Source of the DNA: Sphingomonas sp. 28-66-16
GTDB taxonomy: Bacteria; Pseudomonadota; Alphaproteobacteria; Sphingomonadales; Sphingomonadaceae
DNA: 62,442 nucleotides
Direction of reading: 5' to 3'
Assembly (NCBI GenBank): GCA_002281485.1
Contig: NCGF01000018.1
Location: 1 to 62,442 of the forward strand
The notes beneath the pieces are model-generated. The model saw only the letters and a list, made by a program, of their open reading frames with translations. It was not told the DNA's origin and did not search any database. The position numbers were made by a program, and so were the translations under genes. Positions 1 through 10,309 of the stretch are shown here, piece after piece. Numbering within the stretch: the stretch's first letter is position 1; every line of letters starts with the position of its first letter.

Positions 1-1077
1 CATGCTGGTGATCTCGACCGCGCCGTCGCTCAGCCGCTTGACCGGGTGGTTGGCGCCGCGGTGGCCCTGGAACATCTTGGTCGTCTGCCCGCCGACCGCG
101 AGCGCGAGGAGCTGGTGGCCCAGACAAATGCCGAACAGCGGCAGCTTCGTCTTCAGCAGCTGGCGGATGACGGGCACGGCATAGTCGCCCGTCGCGGCGG
201 GATCGCCGGGGCCGTTGGAGAGGAAGATTCCGTCGGGCTTGAGCGCCATCACCTGATCGAATGTGGCGGTCGCGGGGAGGACCGAGACGCGGGCCCCAGC
301 AGCGACCAGGTTGCGGTAGATGTTGCGTTTCGCGCCGTAGTCGATGGCGACCACGTGGGGTTTCTTAAGCCCCTCCCCTTCAGGGGAGGGGTTGGGGTGG
401 GGGGTATCAGTCTCTCCGAGACCGGTGGTTGTGGGGAGAGCCCCCACCCCAACCCCTCCCCTGAAGGGGAGGGGCTTTACTTCATCATACCCCTGCCCCA
501 GCCGCCACACGCCGCCTTCCCAGCCGAAATGCGTCTGCGTCGTGACCTCGATGGCGAGGTCCATGCCCTCCATGCCCGGCCAGCCCTGCGCCTGGGCGAG
601 CAGCGCCGGGATATCGAACTTGCCGTCGGCTGCGTGCGCGATCACCGCGTTGGGTGCGCCACCCCTCCTGATCCGGCGAGTCAGTGCGCGCGTATCGATG
701 CCCGAGAGACCAATGCGGTTGTGCTTCTTCATCCAGGCACCCAGCGGCTCGACCGAGCGGAAATTGCTGGGGGCGGTAACGTCCTCGCGCACGATCATGC
801 CGAGCGCATGGGGATCGTCGGCCTCGATATCGTCGGCATTGGCGCCGACATTGCCGATATGCGGGAAGGTGAAGGTGATCATCTGCCCGGCAAAGCTCGG
901 GTCGGTCATGATCTCCTGATAGCCCGTCATCGCGGTGTGGAAGCAGACTTCGCCGACCGCTGTGCCCTCCGCGCCGAATCCCCTGCCCCACACCACTTCG
1001 CCACCGGCGAGGACCAGAACGCCGGTGGCGCCTTCGGGCTTTGGAACGGACAGGGGCATGGGTTTGGCGTCGGCCAT
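1..1077 (-). CDS. carA: carbamoyl-phosphate synthase small subunit (partial, 3' end beyond window)
   Basis: This is the glutaminase subunit that supplies ammonia from glutamine to CarB for carbamoyl phosphate, used in arginine and pyrimidine synthesis. The start MADAKPMPLSVPKPEG lies at 1077, and the frame stays open through base 1. The N-terminal small-subunit domain is recognisable by TAMTGYQEIMTDPSFAGQ and GLSGIDTRALTRRIR. The class I glutamine amidotransferase domain shows IDYGAKRNIYRN, FLSNGPGDP and the catalytic-cysteine motif GICLGHQLL. The C-terminal His/Glu of the triad lies outside the window. The oddity is an in-frame stretch of about 37 residues (PLPFRGGVGVG ... PHPNPSPEGEGL) in the linker between the two domains, encoded by a palindromic DNA element. 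It is divergent from the yqeY gene. The identity is secure. Confidence 0.95.
   Translation of the reverse strand, partial: MADAKPMPLSVPKPEGATGVLVLAGGEVVWGRGFGAEGTAVGEVCFHTAMTGYQEIMTDPSFAGQMITFTFPHIGNVGANADDIEADDPHALGMIVREDVTAPSNFRSVEPLGAWMKKHNRIGLSGIDTRALTRRIRRGGAPNAVIAHAADGKFDIPALLAQAQGWPGMEGMDLAIEVTTQTHFGWEGGVWRLGQGYDEVKPLPFRGGVGVGALPTTTGLGETDTPHPNPSPEGEGLKKPHVVAIDYGAKRNIYRNLVAAGARVSVLPATATFDQVMALKPDGIFLSNGPGDPAATGDYAVPVIRQLLKTKLPLFGICLGHQLLALAVGGQTTKMFQGHRGANHPVKRLSDGAVEITSM
366..477. repeat. Palindromic repeat element inserted in frame in carA
   Basis: Two near-perfect inverted arms of about 38 bp (367-404 and 440-477) flank about 35 bp of spacer. Each arm contains its own smaller palindrome of the type CCCCTCCCCTTCAGGGGAGG. 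Translated in the carA frame, the element gives LPFRGGVGVG and HPNPSPEGEG. The length keeps the reading frame, and the site is the interdomain linker of CarA. From memory, similar HPNPSPEGEG translations are dispersed in alphaproteobacterial genomes, much as Rickettsia palindromic elements are; I could not check copy number here. A shorter related-looking palindrome lies at the dnaG start. Confidence 0.85.
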
Positions 1078-1208
1078 TGATGGGGGCGCTCCTGATTACG
1101 CTGTCGATGTCGCTAAGACGCCGTCGCTAGAGACGCATGGCCGCAGCGTCAATCTGTTAAAAATCGCCCCGTCGCGCTAAGGGCGGGGATTACCGAAAAG
1201 GACCTGGA

Positions 1209-1661
1209 ATGATTCGCGACGACATCAAGACCGCGCTCGTCACCGCCATGAAGGGCGGCGACAAGGCGGGCACCGCCACGCTCCGACTGGTGCAATCATC
1301 GATCAAGAACCGCGACATCGAGGCGCGGACCGGGAAGTCGCCCGATGACGACGACGTGCTGGTGGTCGAGGTGCTGCAGAAAATGGTCAAGCAGCGGCGC
1401 GAGTCGATCGAGATGTATGTGAAGGGCGGAAGGCAGGAACTCGCCGACGCCGAAGCCGCCGAGATCGCGGTGATCGAGGCGTTCCTGCCGAAGCAGATGA
1501 GCGAGGCCGAGACGACCGCCGCGATCCTGGCGATCAAGACCGACCTGGGCGCCGAGGGGATGAAGGACATGGGCCGCGTCATGGCCGAGTTGAAGGCACG
1601 CTACGCGACCGCGCTCGACATGAGCAAGGCGAGCGGGCTGGTGAAGGCGGCGCTGAGCTGA
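1209..1661 (+). CDS. GatB/YqeY domain-containing protein
   Basis: A 150-residue protein of the YqeY family, homologous to the C-terminal tail domain of GatB (Asp/Glu-tRNA amidotransferase subunit B). Seen: the start MIRDDIKTALVTAMKGGDK, the conserved RLVQSSIKNRDIEAR and EAAEIAVIEAFLPKQMSE segments, and the helical end MGRVMAELKARY. The length is normal for stand-alone YqeY. Its exact cellular role is not established; tRNA-related function is inferred from the GatB relationship. It lies between divergent carA and co-directional dnaG, a frequent alphaproteobacterial arrangement. A purine-rich GAAAAGGA precedes the ATG. Confidence 0.92.
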   Translation: MIRDDIKTALVTAMKGGDKAGTATLRLVQSSIKNRDIEARTGKSPDDDDVLVVEVLQKMVKQRRESIEMYVKGGRQELADAEAAEIAVIEAFLPKQMSEAETTAAILAIKTDLGAEGMKDMGRVMAELKARYATALDMSKASGLVKAALS

Positions 1662-1689
1662 GGTGATGGGTAGGGATGAGTCTTTGCGG

Positions 1690-1722
1690 CCCCTCCCCAA
1701 CCGCTCCCGCAAGCGGGAGGGG
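1690..1722 (+). promoter_or_regulatory. Hairpin containing the dnaG Shine-Dalgarno
   Basis: CTCCCGC (1704-1710) and GCGGGAG (1713-1719) form a perfect 7-bp stem. The upstream CCCCTCCCC (1690-1698) is also complementary to GGGAGGGG (1715-1722). That purine run is the only plausible ribosome binding site for the TTG start of dnaG at 1728, so the Shine-Dalgarno can be paired in two alternative ways. The sequence resembles the arms of the palindromic element in carA. The regulatory consequence is inference. Confidence 0.5.
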
Positions 1723-1727
1723 AGATT

Positions 1728-3607
1728 TTGAGCCTTTCCGCCCAATTCCTTGACGAGCTGCGCGCGCGGACCTTGCTGTCGGCGCTGGTCGGCAAGACGG
1801 TGAAGCTGACCAAGGCGGGGCGTGAATTCAAGGGGTGTTGCCCGTTCCACAACGAGAAGACCCCAAGCTTCTACGTCAACGACGACAAGGCCTTCTATCA
1901 CTGCTTCGGGTGCAGCGCGCATGGCGATGCGATCCGCTGGATGACCGATCAGCGCGGGTTGCCGTTCATCGATGCGGTGAAGGAACTGGCCCAGGCGGCG
2001 GGGATGGAACTGCCCGCGATGGACGCACGATCCGCGGAAAAGGCGGAGCGTGCCAAGGGGCTCTACGAGGCGATGGACGAGGCTGCCGCCTGGTTCACCG
2101 AGCAGCTGATGGGTATTGCCGGCGGCGAAGCGCGCGCCGTGCTGGAGAAGCGCGGGATCCGAGCCGAGACGGCGAAGGCGTTCGGGATGGGATTTTCGCC
2201 CGATTCGCGGGGGAAGCTTAAAAGCCAGCTCAAGGATTTTGGCGATCCGCTGCTGATCGAGGCCGGGCTGCTGATCAAGGTCGACGACAAGGAGCCTTAT
2301 GACCGGTTCCGCGGGCGACTGATGATCCCGATCCGCGATCCGCGCGGGCGGGTGATCGCCTTTGGCGGCCGCGTGATCGGGGATGGCGAGCCCAAATATC
2401 TGAACTCGCCCGATACGCCGCTGTTCGACAAGGGGCGCACGCTCTACAATCTCGACAAGGCGGCAGCGGCGAGCCGGAAATCGGGCCGGGTGATCGTCGT
2501 CGAAGGCTATATGGACGTGATCGCGCTCGCGCAGGCGGGGTTCGGCGAGGCGGTCGCGCCGCTCGGCACCGCGCTCACCGAGGCGCAGCTCGAGCGGCTG
2601 TGGCGCTTGAGCGACGTGCCGATCCTGTGCTTCGACGGCGACAATGCCGGGCAGAGGGCCGCGCTGCGCGCCGCGCACCGCGCGCTGCCGATGCTCGCGC
2701 CGGGGCGGAGCCTGGCGTTCGTCAGCCTGCCGCAGGGACAGGATCCCGACGATCTGGTCCGCGCCCGCGGGCCGGCGGCGTTCGAGGCGCTGCTCGGCGA
2801 GACCCAGCCGCTGGTCGAGCGGCTCTGGGCGAGCGAACTCGCGGCGGGGCCGCTCGGCACGCCCGAGGAACGCGCCGGACTGAAGCAGCGGCTGACCGAA
2901 CTGGCGCAGTCGATCGCCGATCCCTCGGTAAAGCATGAATATCTGGGCGACTTCCGCCGCCGCTTCGACGCCCATTTCGCCGCGCCCGCGCGCCGCGCCT
3001 GGACGCCTGGCCGGGCGAGCGGCAGCATGAAGCAGGGCAAATGGCGCCCTGCCCCGCCCGCCGGCGGCGACCATCCCGAGGCTCAGGGCGTCAAGGCCGG
3101 CGGGATCGATCCCGTTCTCGCCAAGGCGGTACTCTCCGGGCTGATCCGCCACCCCGCCGAAATCGCCCGCCACATCGAGGTGCTCGGCTCGCTTCGATTC
3201 GCCGGCGGCGCGCTCGGGCGGCTGTTCGAGGCGGTGGTCGATGTCGCGCTCGAAGATCGGGCGCTTGATAGCGCGCGCCTGCGCACCATATTGGCCTCAT
3301 CCGGATTCGATCAAATGGCGACAGATTTGCTCCGGGCCGATGCAACACCCTATTCTTTCACCCAGAAAGAGGCCGAGCCCGACCGCGCAAGTGCCGATCT
3401 GGGCGAGGCAATTTCGATCCTGGTCGCGCGCCCCGAAGTCGATGGCGCGCTGGCCGATGCGACCGCGGCGCTCGTCATGCGTTTCTCCGAAGAGGCGTTC
3501 GAACGACAGGTGGCGCTGGTGAAGGAACGACAGGCGTTGGAGGCACGGCTTGCAAATCTGTGCCAAGCGAACGAAGACGCTCGAACTCATGATGCTGAGG
3601 GCAATTA

Positions 3608-3608
<1 letters not shown>
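1728..3608 (+). CDS. dnaG: DNA primase
   Basis: Synthesises RNA primers at the replication fork together with DnaB helicase. A TTG start is preferred because [15 protein letters not shown] aligns with the usual primase N-terminus and a GGGAGGGGAG ribosome site lies just upstream. The CHC2 zinc finger uses C38, H41, C59 and C62 (CPFH ... CFGC). The RNA-polymerase/TOPRIM core shows [17 protein letters not shown] and [13 protein letters not shown]. The C-terminal helicase-interaction region is the more variable part after residue ~430. The length of 626 residues is typical. The stop codon overlaps the rpoD ATG by one base (TAATG), so the two are probably co-transcribed and translationally coupled. 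Confidence 0.97.
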
Positions 3609-5629
<2,021 letters not shown>

Positions 5630-5640
5630 ACCGGCAGGAC

Positions 5641-5664
5641 GGCCGCGATCGATCGATCGCGGCC
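5641..5664. terminator. 24-bp perfect palindrome after rpoD, probable transcription end
   Basis: The sequence starting GGCCGCGATC and centred on GATC reads identically on both strands over 24 bp, 11 bases after the rpoD stop. It would fold into a strong GC-rich hairpin in the transcript. No U-tract follows, so it is a poor intrinsic terminator by the classical model; it may act with Rho or protect the 3' end. Confidence 0.45.
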
Positions 5665-5824
5665 CGGCCCCGCGCTCGGTTGCCTGGCGCTTGCCCCGCC
5701 AAGAGCGTTGAGACAGGCTTAAGCGCACATAAACCTGGTCTTTACGCGGTTCGGTATATCCATGCCCTCAATAGTCGAGCGTCACCGGCGGGCCGGCTAC
5801 TCGAATTGAGGAATATTTGATTTC

Positions 5825-6490
5825 ATGCCATTCGACCGGGCTTCCTTTGCGCATATGGGCGCTAGCTGGACGACGATCGCCGGGCTCGCCGAAGCTGATG
5901 GTAGCGGCAACCATGCGACCGTTCTCGCGCTCGGCAAACCGCAAGCCGCGGCGCGCGACATCGCCGACGCCGTCCATTTGCTGTGCATGCTCCACGGCCA
6001 TCTGCCGGGGGTGCTCGATCATGCGGCCGGTCGCAATCGCCTGCCCGCGGCGCAGGGATGGCTCGAGGAATCGGTCGAGGCATTTGCGATCGAACGCGCG
6101 CTGCTCGCGCGGCTGGCCTCGGCGGCGGGACCGCTGCCCTCGACGCCCGGCCAGGCCGAATCGGAAGCAACCGTCGTCGCCCAGCGGCATGCGCTCGAGA
6201 TGCTCTCCCAATCGGATCGCACCGGCTGCGCAATCGGTGGCGCGGTCGCCCTCGTCGTCGACTGGGAAGCGATCCGCACCGTGCTCGATACGGCGGCCGA
6301 TCGGTTCGGCTTTACCGCACCCGCAGCACGCCTGCCCCATCTCGCCGAGACCGCAACACTGGTCGCCGCTGCGGCCGACACCCCCGCTGCCGAACGCGCG
6401 ATGGCATTCGGCGCGCAACAGGTGCTCGCCCAGCATCGCGGCCTGTGGAACCTGCTCGACGCCCGCGCGAGCGCCCGCAACCAAAACTGA
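5825..6490 (+). CDS. Conserved-looking hypothetical protein upstream of moxR
   Basis: A 221-residue, alanine-rich, predominantly helical protein with no signal peptide or membrane segment. GAGGAAT lies 10 bases before the ATG, supporting this start (MPFDRASFAHMGASW). I do not recognise a family. Helical stretches include DIADAVHLLCMLHGHLPGVL, and histidines recur, but no catalytic motif is evident. It ends 78 bases before the MoxR start and shares its direction, so co-transcription and a role linked to the MoxR/VWA pair are possible. Codon usage resembles the neighbouring genes. Confidence 0.7.
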   Translation: MPFDRASFAHMGASWTTIAGLAEADGSGNHATVLALGKPQAAARDIADAVHLLCMLHGHLPGVLDHAAGRNRLPAAQGWLEESVEAFAIERALLARLASAAGPLPSTPGQAESEATVVAQRHALEMLSQSDRTGCAIGGAVALVVDWEAIRTVLDTAADRFGFTAPAARLPHLAETATLVAAAADTPAAERAMAFGAQQVLAQHRGLWNLLDARASARNQN

Positions 6491-6568
6491 CTCGCCGGGC
6501 GCTTGCGCGGCAGGGCGAAATGCCTCTATCCCAAACCCGATATTCGAATTCGGACGGGGATGGATGGC

Positions 6569-7423
6569 ATGAAGCGTTTCGAGGGCACCCAGAGCTATGT
6601 CGCGACCGATGATCTGAAGGTCGCGGTCAACGCGGCCGTCACGCTGCGCCGGCCGCTGCTCGTCAAGGGCGAGCCCGGCACCGGCAAGACCGTACTCGCC
6701 TATGAAATCGCCAAGGCGATCGATGCCGAGCTGATCGAATGGAACATCAAATCGACCACCAAGGCGCAGCAGGGGCTGTACGAATATGACGCCGTCGCCC
6801 GGTTGCGCGACGGCCAGCTCGGCGACGAACGCGTCCACGACATTTCCAATTACATCCGTCGCGGCAAATTGTGGGAAGCGTTCACCCGGCCGAAGCCGCC
6901 CGTCCTGCTGATCGACGAGATCGACAAGGCCGATATCGAATTTCCCAACGATCTGCTCCAGGAGCTCGATCGCATGGAATTCCATGTCTACGAAACCAAG
7001 GAAACGGTGCGCGCCGCCGAGCGCCCGATCGTGGTGATCACCAGCAACAACGAAAAGGAACTGCCCGACGCGTTCCTGCGCCGGTGCTTCTTCCACTATA
7101 TCAAGTTCCCCGATCGCGAGACGATGCAGGCGATCATCGACGTCCATTTCCCGGGTATCCAGAAGATCCTCGTCAACAAGGCGATGGACATCTTCTACGA
7201 TGTCCGCGAGGTGCCGGGGCTGAAGAAAAAGCCGAGCACGTCTGAGCTGCTCGACTGGCTCAAGCTGCTGCTCCACGAGGACATGCCGCTCGAGGTGTTG
7301 CAGAACCGCGACCCGACCAAGGCGATCCCGCCGCTGCACGGGGCGCTGCTCAAGAACGAACAGGACGTGATGCTGTTCGAGCGGCTGGCGTTCATGGCCA
7401 AGCGGCAGCAGAACAAGGGATAA
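6569..7423 (+). CDS. MoxR-family AAA+ ATPase
   Basis: A chaperone-like AAA+ ATPase, thought to help assemble or activate protein complexes with a VWA-domain partner. Walker A is GEPGTGKT, Walker B is PVLLIDEIDKAD, sensor 1 is VVITSNNEKELPD and the arginine-finger region is FLRRCFFHYIKFPD. I chose the start MKRFEGTQSYVATDD because a GGGGA lies 8 bases upstream; an ATG at 6560 would add three residues. The usual VWA (CoxE-like) partner is present but about 2.9 kb downstream, with three unrelated-looking genes in between. Confidence 0.93.
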   Translation: MKRFEGTQSYVATDDLKVAVNAAVTLRRPLLVKGEPGTGKTVLAYEIAKAIDAELIEWNIKSTTKAQQGLYEYDAVARLRDGQLGDERVHDISNYIRRGKLWEAFTRPKPPVLLIDEIDKADIEFPNDLLQELDRMEFHVYETKETVRAAERPIVVITSNNEKELPDAFLRRCFFHYIKFPDRETMQAIIDVHFPGIQKILVNKAMDIFYDVREVPGLKKKPSTSELLDWLKLLLHEDMPLEVLQNRDPTKAIPPLHGALLKNEQDVMLFERLAFMAKRQQNKG

Positions 7424-7454
7424 GGGCAAAGCCCATCCTGCGAGGAGAGACACG

Positions 7455-8780
7455 ATGACCGACGCCCCGATGCTTTCCCGCCGCACTCTGGTCGCCGGGA
7501 TGGCGGGGGTGGCGGCAACCGTGGGAATGACGCCCGAGGCGGGGGCCGCGACCAAGCCCGCCCGGCCGCTTCCGAAGGGATTCTGGTGGGGCACCGCGAC
7601 TGCCGCGCACCAGATCGAGGGCAACAACACCAATTCAGATTTCTGGCTGGCCGAAAACGTCAGGCCGAGCCTTTTCCAGGAGCCCTCGCTCGACGCGTGC
7701 GACAGCTATCACCGCTATGAGGAGGATATCGCTCTTGCCGCCAAGCTGGGGTTCAACGCGCATCGATTCGGCATCGAATGGGCGCGGATCGAGCCCGAGC
7801 CGGGCAAATTCAGCGAGGCCGAGCTCGACCATTATCTGCGGGTGATGGAGGCTTGCCACGCGCACGGGCTGGCCCCGGTCGTCACCTATAGCCACTGGAC
7901 CGTCCCGCGCTGGTTCGCGGCGATGGGCGGGTTCGAACATGCCGACAGCCCTGCCCTTTTCGCGCGCTTCGCCGAACGCGCGACCGCCAAACTGGGGCAG
8001 CTGATGGCGGCGGCCTCGACCTTCAACGAAGCCAATATCGCGCGCGTCATCCAGGTGCGCCCCGAGGCGAAGGCGATCGAGCCGCTGGTGCGCGCGATGC
8101 TCGCCGCCTGCGCCAAGGCGAGCGGATCGAGTGGCTTCGCCTCGGTGCTGTTCGCCGATCTGCCCAAAAGCGAGGCCAATCAGGTGCGCGCGCACGAACT
8201 GGCGTTCGATGCGATCAAGGCGGGGCCGGGCGACTTTCCGGTCGGCGTGACGATCAGCATGCAGGACATTCAGGGCGTCGGCGAGGGCAACAAGGCGGAC
8301 GAAGTCACCGAGGCGATCTATGGCCCGTGGATCGCGCAGGCCGCCAAGGCCGATTTCGTCGGCGTCCAGACCTATACGCGGGTGCGTGTCGATGCGACCG
8401 GCATCCTGCCGCCCCCCAAGGGCGCCGAGCTGACCGCGGCGGGCTATGAATTCTATCCCGAAGCGCTCGAGGCGACGATCCGCTATGCGGCGAAGGCAAC
8501 CGGCAAGCCCGTCTACGTCACCGAAAACGGCATCGGCACCGATGACGACACCCGCCGAGTCGCCTATATCGACCGCGCGCTCGCCGGGGTGCGCGCGTGC
8601 ATCGACGACGGGATCGACGTGCGCGGCTATCTCCATTGGTCGCTGCTCGACAATTTCGAATGGGTGTTCGGCTACAAGCAGCGCTTCGGACTGGTGTCGG
8701 TCGATCGCCAGACCTTCAAGCGCACGCCGAAGCCAAGCGCGGTGCATCTCGGCGCGCGGGCGAGAGCCAACCGGCTTTGA
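7455..8780 (+). CDS. Glycoside hydrolase family 1 (beta-glucosidase-like), Tat-exported
   Basis: A retaining beta-glycosidase with a TIM-barrel fold. The N-terminus has a twin-arginine-like signal (LSRRTLVAGMAG), so the enzyme is probably exported folded to the periplasm. Family signatures are GFWWGTATAAHQIEG near residue 42, FGIEWARIEP near 105, the acid/base glutamate E192 in TFNEAN, and the nucleophile E357 in YVTENG. The C-terminal GYLHWSLLDNFEWVFGYKQR is typical of family 1. The acid/base motif reads NEAN rather than the common NEP. The 441 residues are within the normal range. A GAGGAGA precedes the ATG. Substrate is not predictable. It separates the moxR and VWA genes. Confidence 0.9.
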   Translation: MTDAPMLSRRTLVAGMAGVAATVGMTPEAGAATKPARPLPKGFWWGTATAAHQIEGNNTNSDFWLAENVRPSLFQEPSLDACDSYHRYEEDIALAAKLGFNAHRFGIEWARIEPEPGKFSEAELDHYLRVMEACHAHGLAPVVTYSHWTVPRWFAAMGGFEHADSPALFARFAERATAKLGQLMAAASTFNEANIARVIQVRPEAKAIEPLVRAMLAACAKASGSSGFASVLFADLPKSEANQVRAHELAFDAIKAGPGDFPVGVTISMQDIQGVGEGNKADEVTEAIYGPWIAQAAKADFVGVQTYTRVRVDATGILPPPKGAELTAAGYEFYPEALEATIRYAAKATGKPVYVTENGIGTDDDTRRVAYIDRALAGVRACIDDGIDVRGYLHWSLLDNFEWVFGYKQRFGLVSVDRQTFKRTPKPSAVHLGARARANRL

Positions 8781-8848
8781 TCCGGCGATCGAAAAACAGG
8801 GTAACCGTTCGCTAAACCAAGCGCGCATACGCTTCTTCCACGGGGTCG

Positions 8849-8866
8849 CCGGCAAGAATTTGCCGG
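8849..8866 (+). promoter_or_regulatory. Hairpin abutting the start codon of the first CHAP gene
   Basis: CCGGCAA and TTGCCGG form a perfect 7-bp inverted repeat with a GAAT loop, ending on the base before the ATG at 8867. No ordinary Shine-Dalgarno is visible upstream. The downstream paralogue has a different-sequence hairpin at the same position, which makes translational control or a protein-binding site plausible. Function is inference. Confidence 0.45.
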
Positions 8867-9409
8867 ATGAGACAGAAATCGCTTGCCGCCCTGCCGATCC
8901 TTGCCGCCGCGCTCTGCGCGGTGCCGGCGCCCGCCGCGTCGCTGCTCGACTATGTCGGCGAATGCGTCCCTTTCGCGCGAACCGTTTCCGGGGTTCAGAT
9001 TTACGGCGACGCCTGGACCTGGTGGGATCAGGCCAAGGGCCGCTACCAGCGCGGCGAGCGGCCGCAGATCGGCGCGGTGCTCGTCTTCGCGCGATCGCCA
9101 CGATTGCCGCGTGGCCATGTTGCCGTCGTCAGCCGCGTCGTCGACAGTCGCGTGCTCATGATTACCCACGCCAATTGGTCTCGCTTCGACGGTGAACGCG
9201 GCCATGTCGAACGCGACGTGACCTTGTTCGACGTGTCGCCGCGCGGCGACTGGAGCGAGGTGAAGGTATGGTATCGCGACAACCGCGCGCTCGGGAGCAC
9301 GACCTATCCGATCGCCGGGTTCATCTATGGCGACTCGCGTCCGAGCCCCGAACTCACCAGCGCCCATCCCGATTATGTCGGTTCACTGATCGACGCCTAT
9401 GCGCGATAG
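8867..9409 (+). CDS. Secreted CHAP-domain protein (copy 1)
   Basis: A probable peptidoglycan amidase/endopeptidase of the CHAP fold. The signal peptide spans about residues 1-24 (ALPILAAALCAVPAPAASL). Likely catalytic residues are C33 in YVGECVPFAR, H84 in RGHVAVVS and N103 in THANW. The 180 residues consist of the signal and one domain only, with no binding repeats. The protein is about 60% identical by eye to the gene at 9634, including the ends (HPDYVGSLID), so this is a tandem duplication. The start codon is embedded next to a hairpin. The substrate bond is unknown. Confidence 0.85.
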   Translation: MRQKSLAALPILAAALCAVPAPAASLLDYVGECVPFARTVSGVQIYGDAWTWWDQAKGRYQRGERPQIGAVLVFARSPRLPRGHVAVVSRVVDSRVLMITHANWSRFDGERGHVERDVTLFDVSPRGDWSEVKVWYRDNRALGSTTYPIAGFIYGDSRPSPELTSAHPDYVGSLIDAYAR

Positions 9410-9608
9410 CCACTGAACCGAGATCGAAGACCGGCAAATTCATCGAAATATTCGATCGATAGAATCTGTTAGATGTCAGCTCGATATTTTTAAATTTGCA
9501 GCATTACTTGTATTAATGGCAGCGTACAATTTATTAACAATGTATTAAATTCGTCATTATTTGACTATTATTGATTGTCGATTGAACCAATAGCATCCTG
9601 TTACGTTA
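9410..9608. other. AT-rich spacer between the CHAP paralogues
   Basis: About 200 bp that is visibly richer in A+T than the surroundings, with runs such as ATTTTTAAATTTG and TTATTAACAATG. It contains a short palindrome ATCGAAATATTCGAT at 9442-9456. No open frame of interest is present. It most likely carries the promoter of the second CHAP gene and perhaps the end signal of the first; I cannot place a -35/-10 pair with confidence. Confidence 0.5.
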
Positions 9609-9635
9609 ATGACGGAACAAGCAAGGTTCCGTCAT
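9609..9635 (+). promoter_or_regulatory. Hairpin overlapping the start codon of the second CHAP gene
   Basis: ATGACGGAAC and GTTCCGTCAT form a perfect 10-bp inverted repeat with a 7-base loop AAGCAAG. The right arm includes the A and T of the ATG at 9634, and the AAGG ribosome site sits in the loop and first stem base. Formation would sequester the start codon while exposing part of the ribosome site. It could alternatively be a dyad operator in DNA. Confidence 0.55.
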
Positions 9636-10167
9636 GCGATCAACTCTTATTTCCTTATCTGTTCTGACATCTCTGCTGATGTCACCTGCTGCGGCCAAAG
9701 TGCCCGGGTACGTCGGCGAGTGCGTCCCGTTCGCCCGCGCGATTTCCGGTATCGACATTCATGGCGACGCCTGGCGCTGGTGGCAGCTCGCCAAGGGCAA
9801 ATATCAGCGCGGCCATCGGCCCAAAAAGGGTGCCGTCATCGTGTTCGCCAAATCGCCGCAGTTGCGAGTCGGGCATGTCGCGGTGGTCAGCCGGGTCATC
9901 GACAGCCGCGTCGTGATGGTCACCCATGCCAATTGGTCGCGTATCCACGGTGCGCGCGGGCACGTCGAGCAAGACGTGACGCTCACCGACGTGTCGCGCG
10001 CGCATGACTGGAGCCTTGTCCGGGTCTGGTTTCGCCGCAGTCACGGGCTCGGCACGACATCGTACCGCGTTACCGGCTTCATCTACGGTAAGTCGGCGGC
10101 GAGCCCGAAGCTGACCGGGGCGCATCCCGATTATGTCGGCTCGCTGATCGATGTCTACGCCGGCTAG
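9634..10167 (+). CDS. Secreted CHAP-domain protein (copy 2)
   Basis: A paralogue of the preceding gene with a signal peptide (LISLSVLTSLLMSPAAA) and the same CHAP residues: C30 in YVGECVPFAR, H81 in VGHVAVVS and N100 in THANW. The two copies differ in the signal peptide and basic loops (HRPKKGAVIVFAKS) but share the length and C-terminal HPDYVGSLIDVYAG. The 5' codons are more AT-rich than the remainder. The intact active site suggests both copies are functional. A role in cell-wall turnover is inferred from the fold only. Confidence 0.85.
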   Translation: MRSTLISLSVLTSLLMSPAAAKVPGYVGECVPFARAISGIDIHGDAWRWWQLAKGKYQRGHRPKKGAVIVFAKSPQLRVGHVAVVSRVIDSRVVMVTHANWSRIHGARGHVEQDVTLTDVSRAHDWSLVRVWFRRSHGLGTTSYRVTGFIYGKSAASPKLTGAHPDYVGSLIDVYAG

Positions 10168-10309
10168 GTAGCGCGCCCTCCGACGGATCGGCCGCCTGGC
10201 GCGGCGCGCGCCGGGCGCTTGGGGCTCGATCGATGCGCCATCGGCTAATTGGCTTTGAAGCTGGCCGCGCCGTGACTAGGATGATCGCCCCTGACAGGAA
10301 CGGTCACCC

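Noticed and set aside
46-1080. 344-codon frame on the plus strand over carA
   Set aside because: It is antisense to a clearly conserved carA, has no family motif, and is explained by the high GC content.
1296-3173. 625-codon frame antisense to yqeY and dnaG
   Set aside because: It runs across two real genes and has the composition of a GC-rich shadow.
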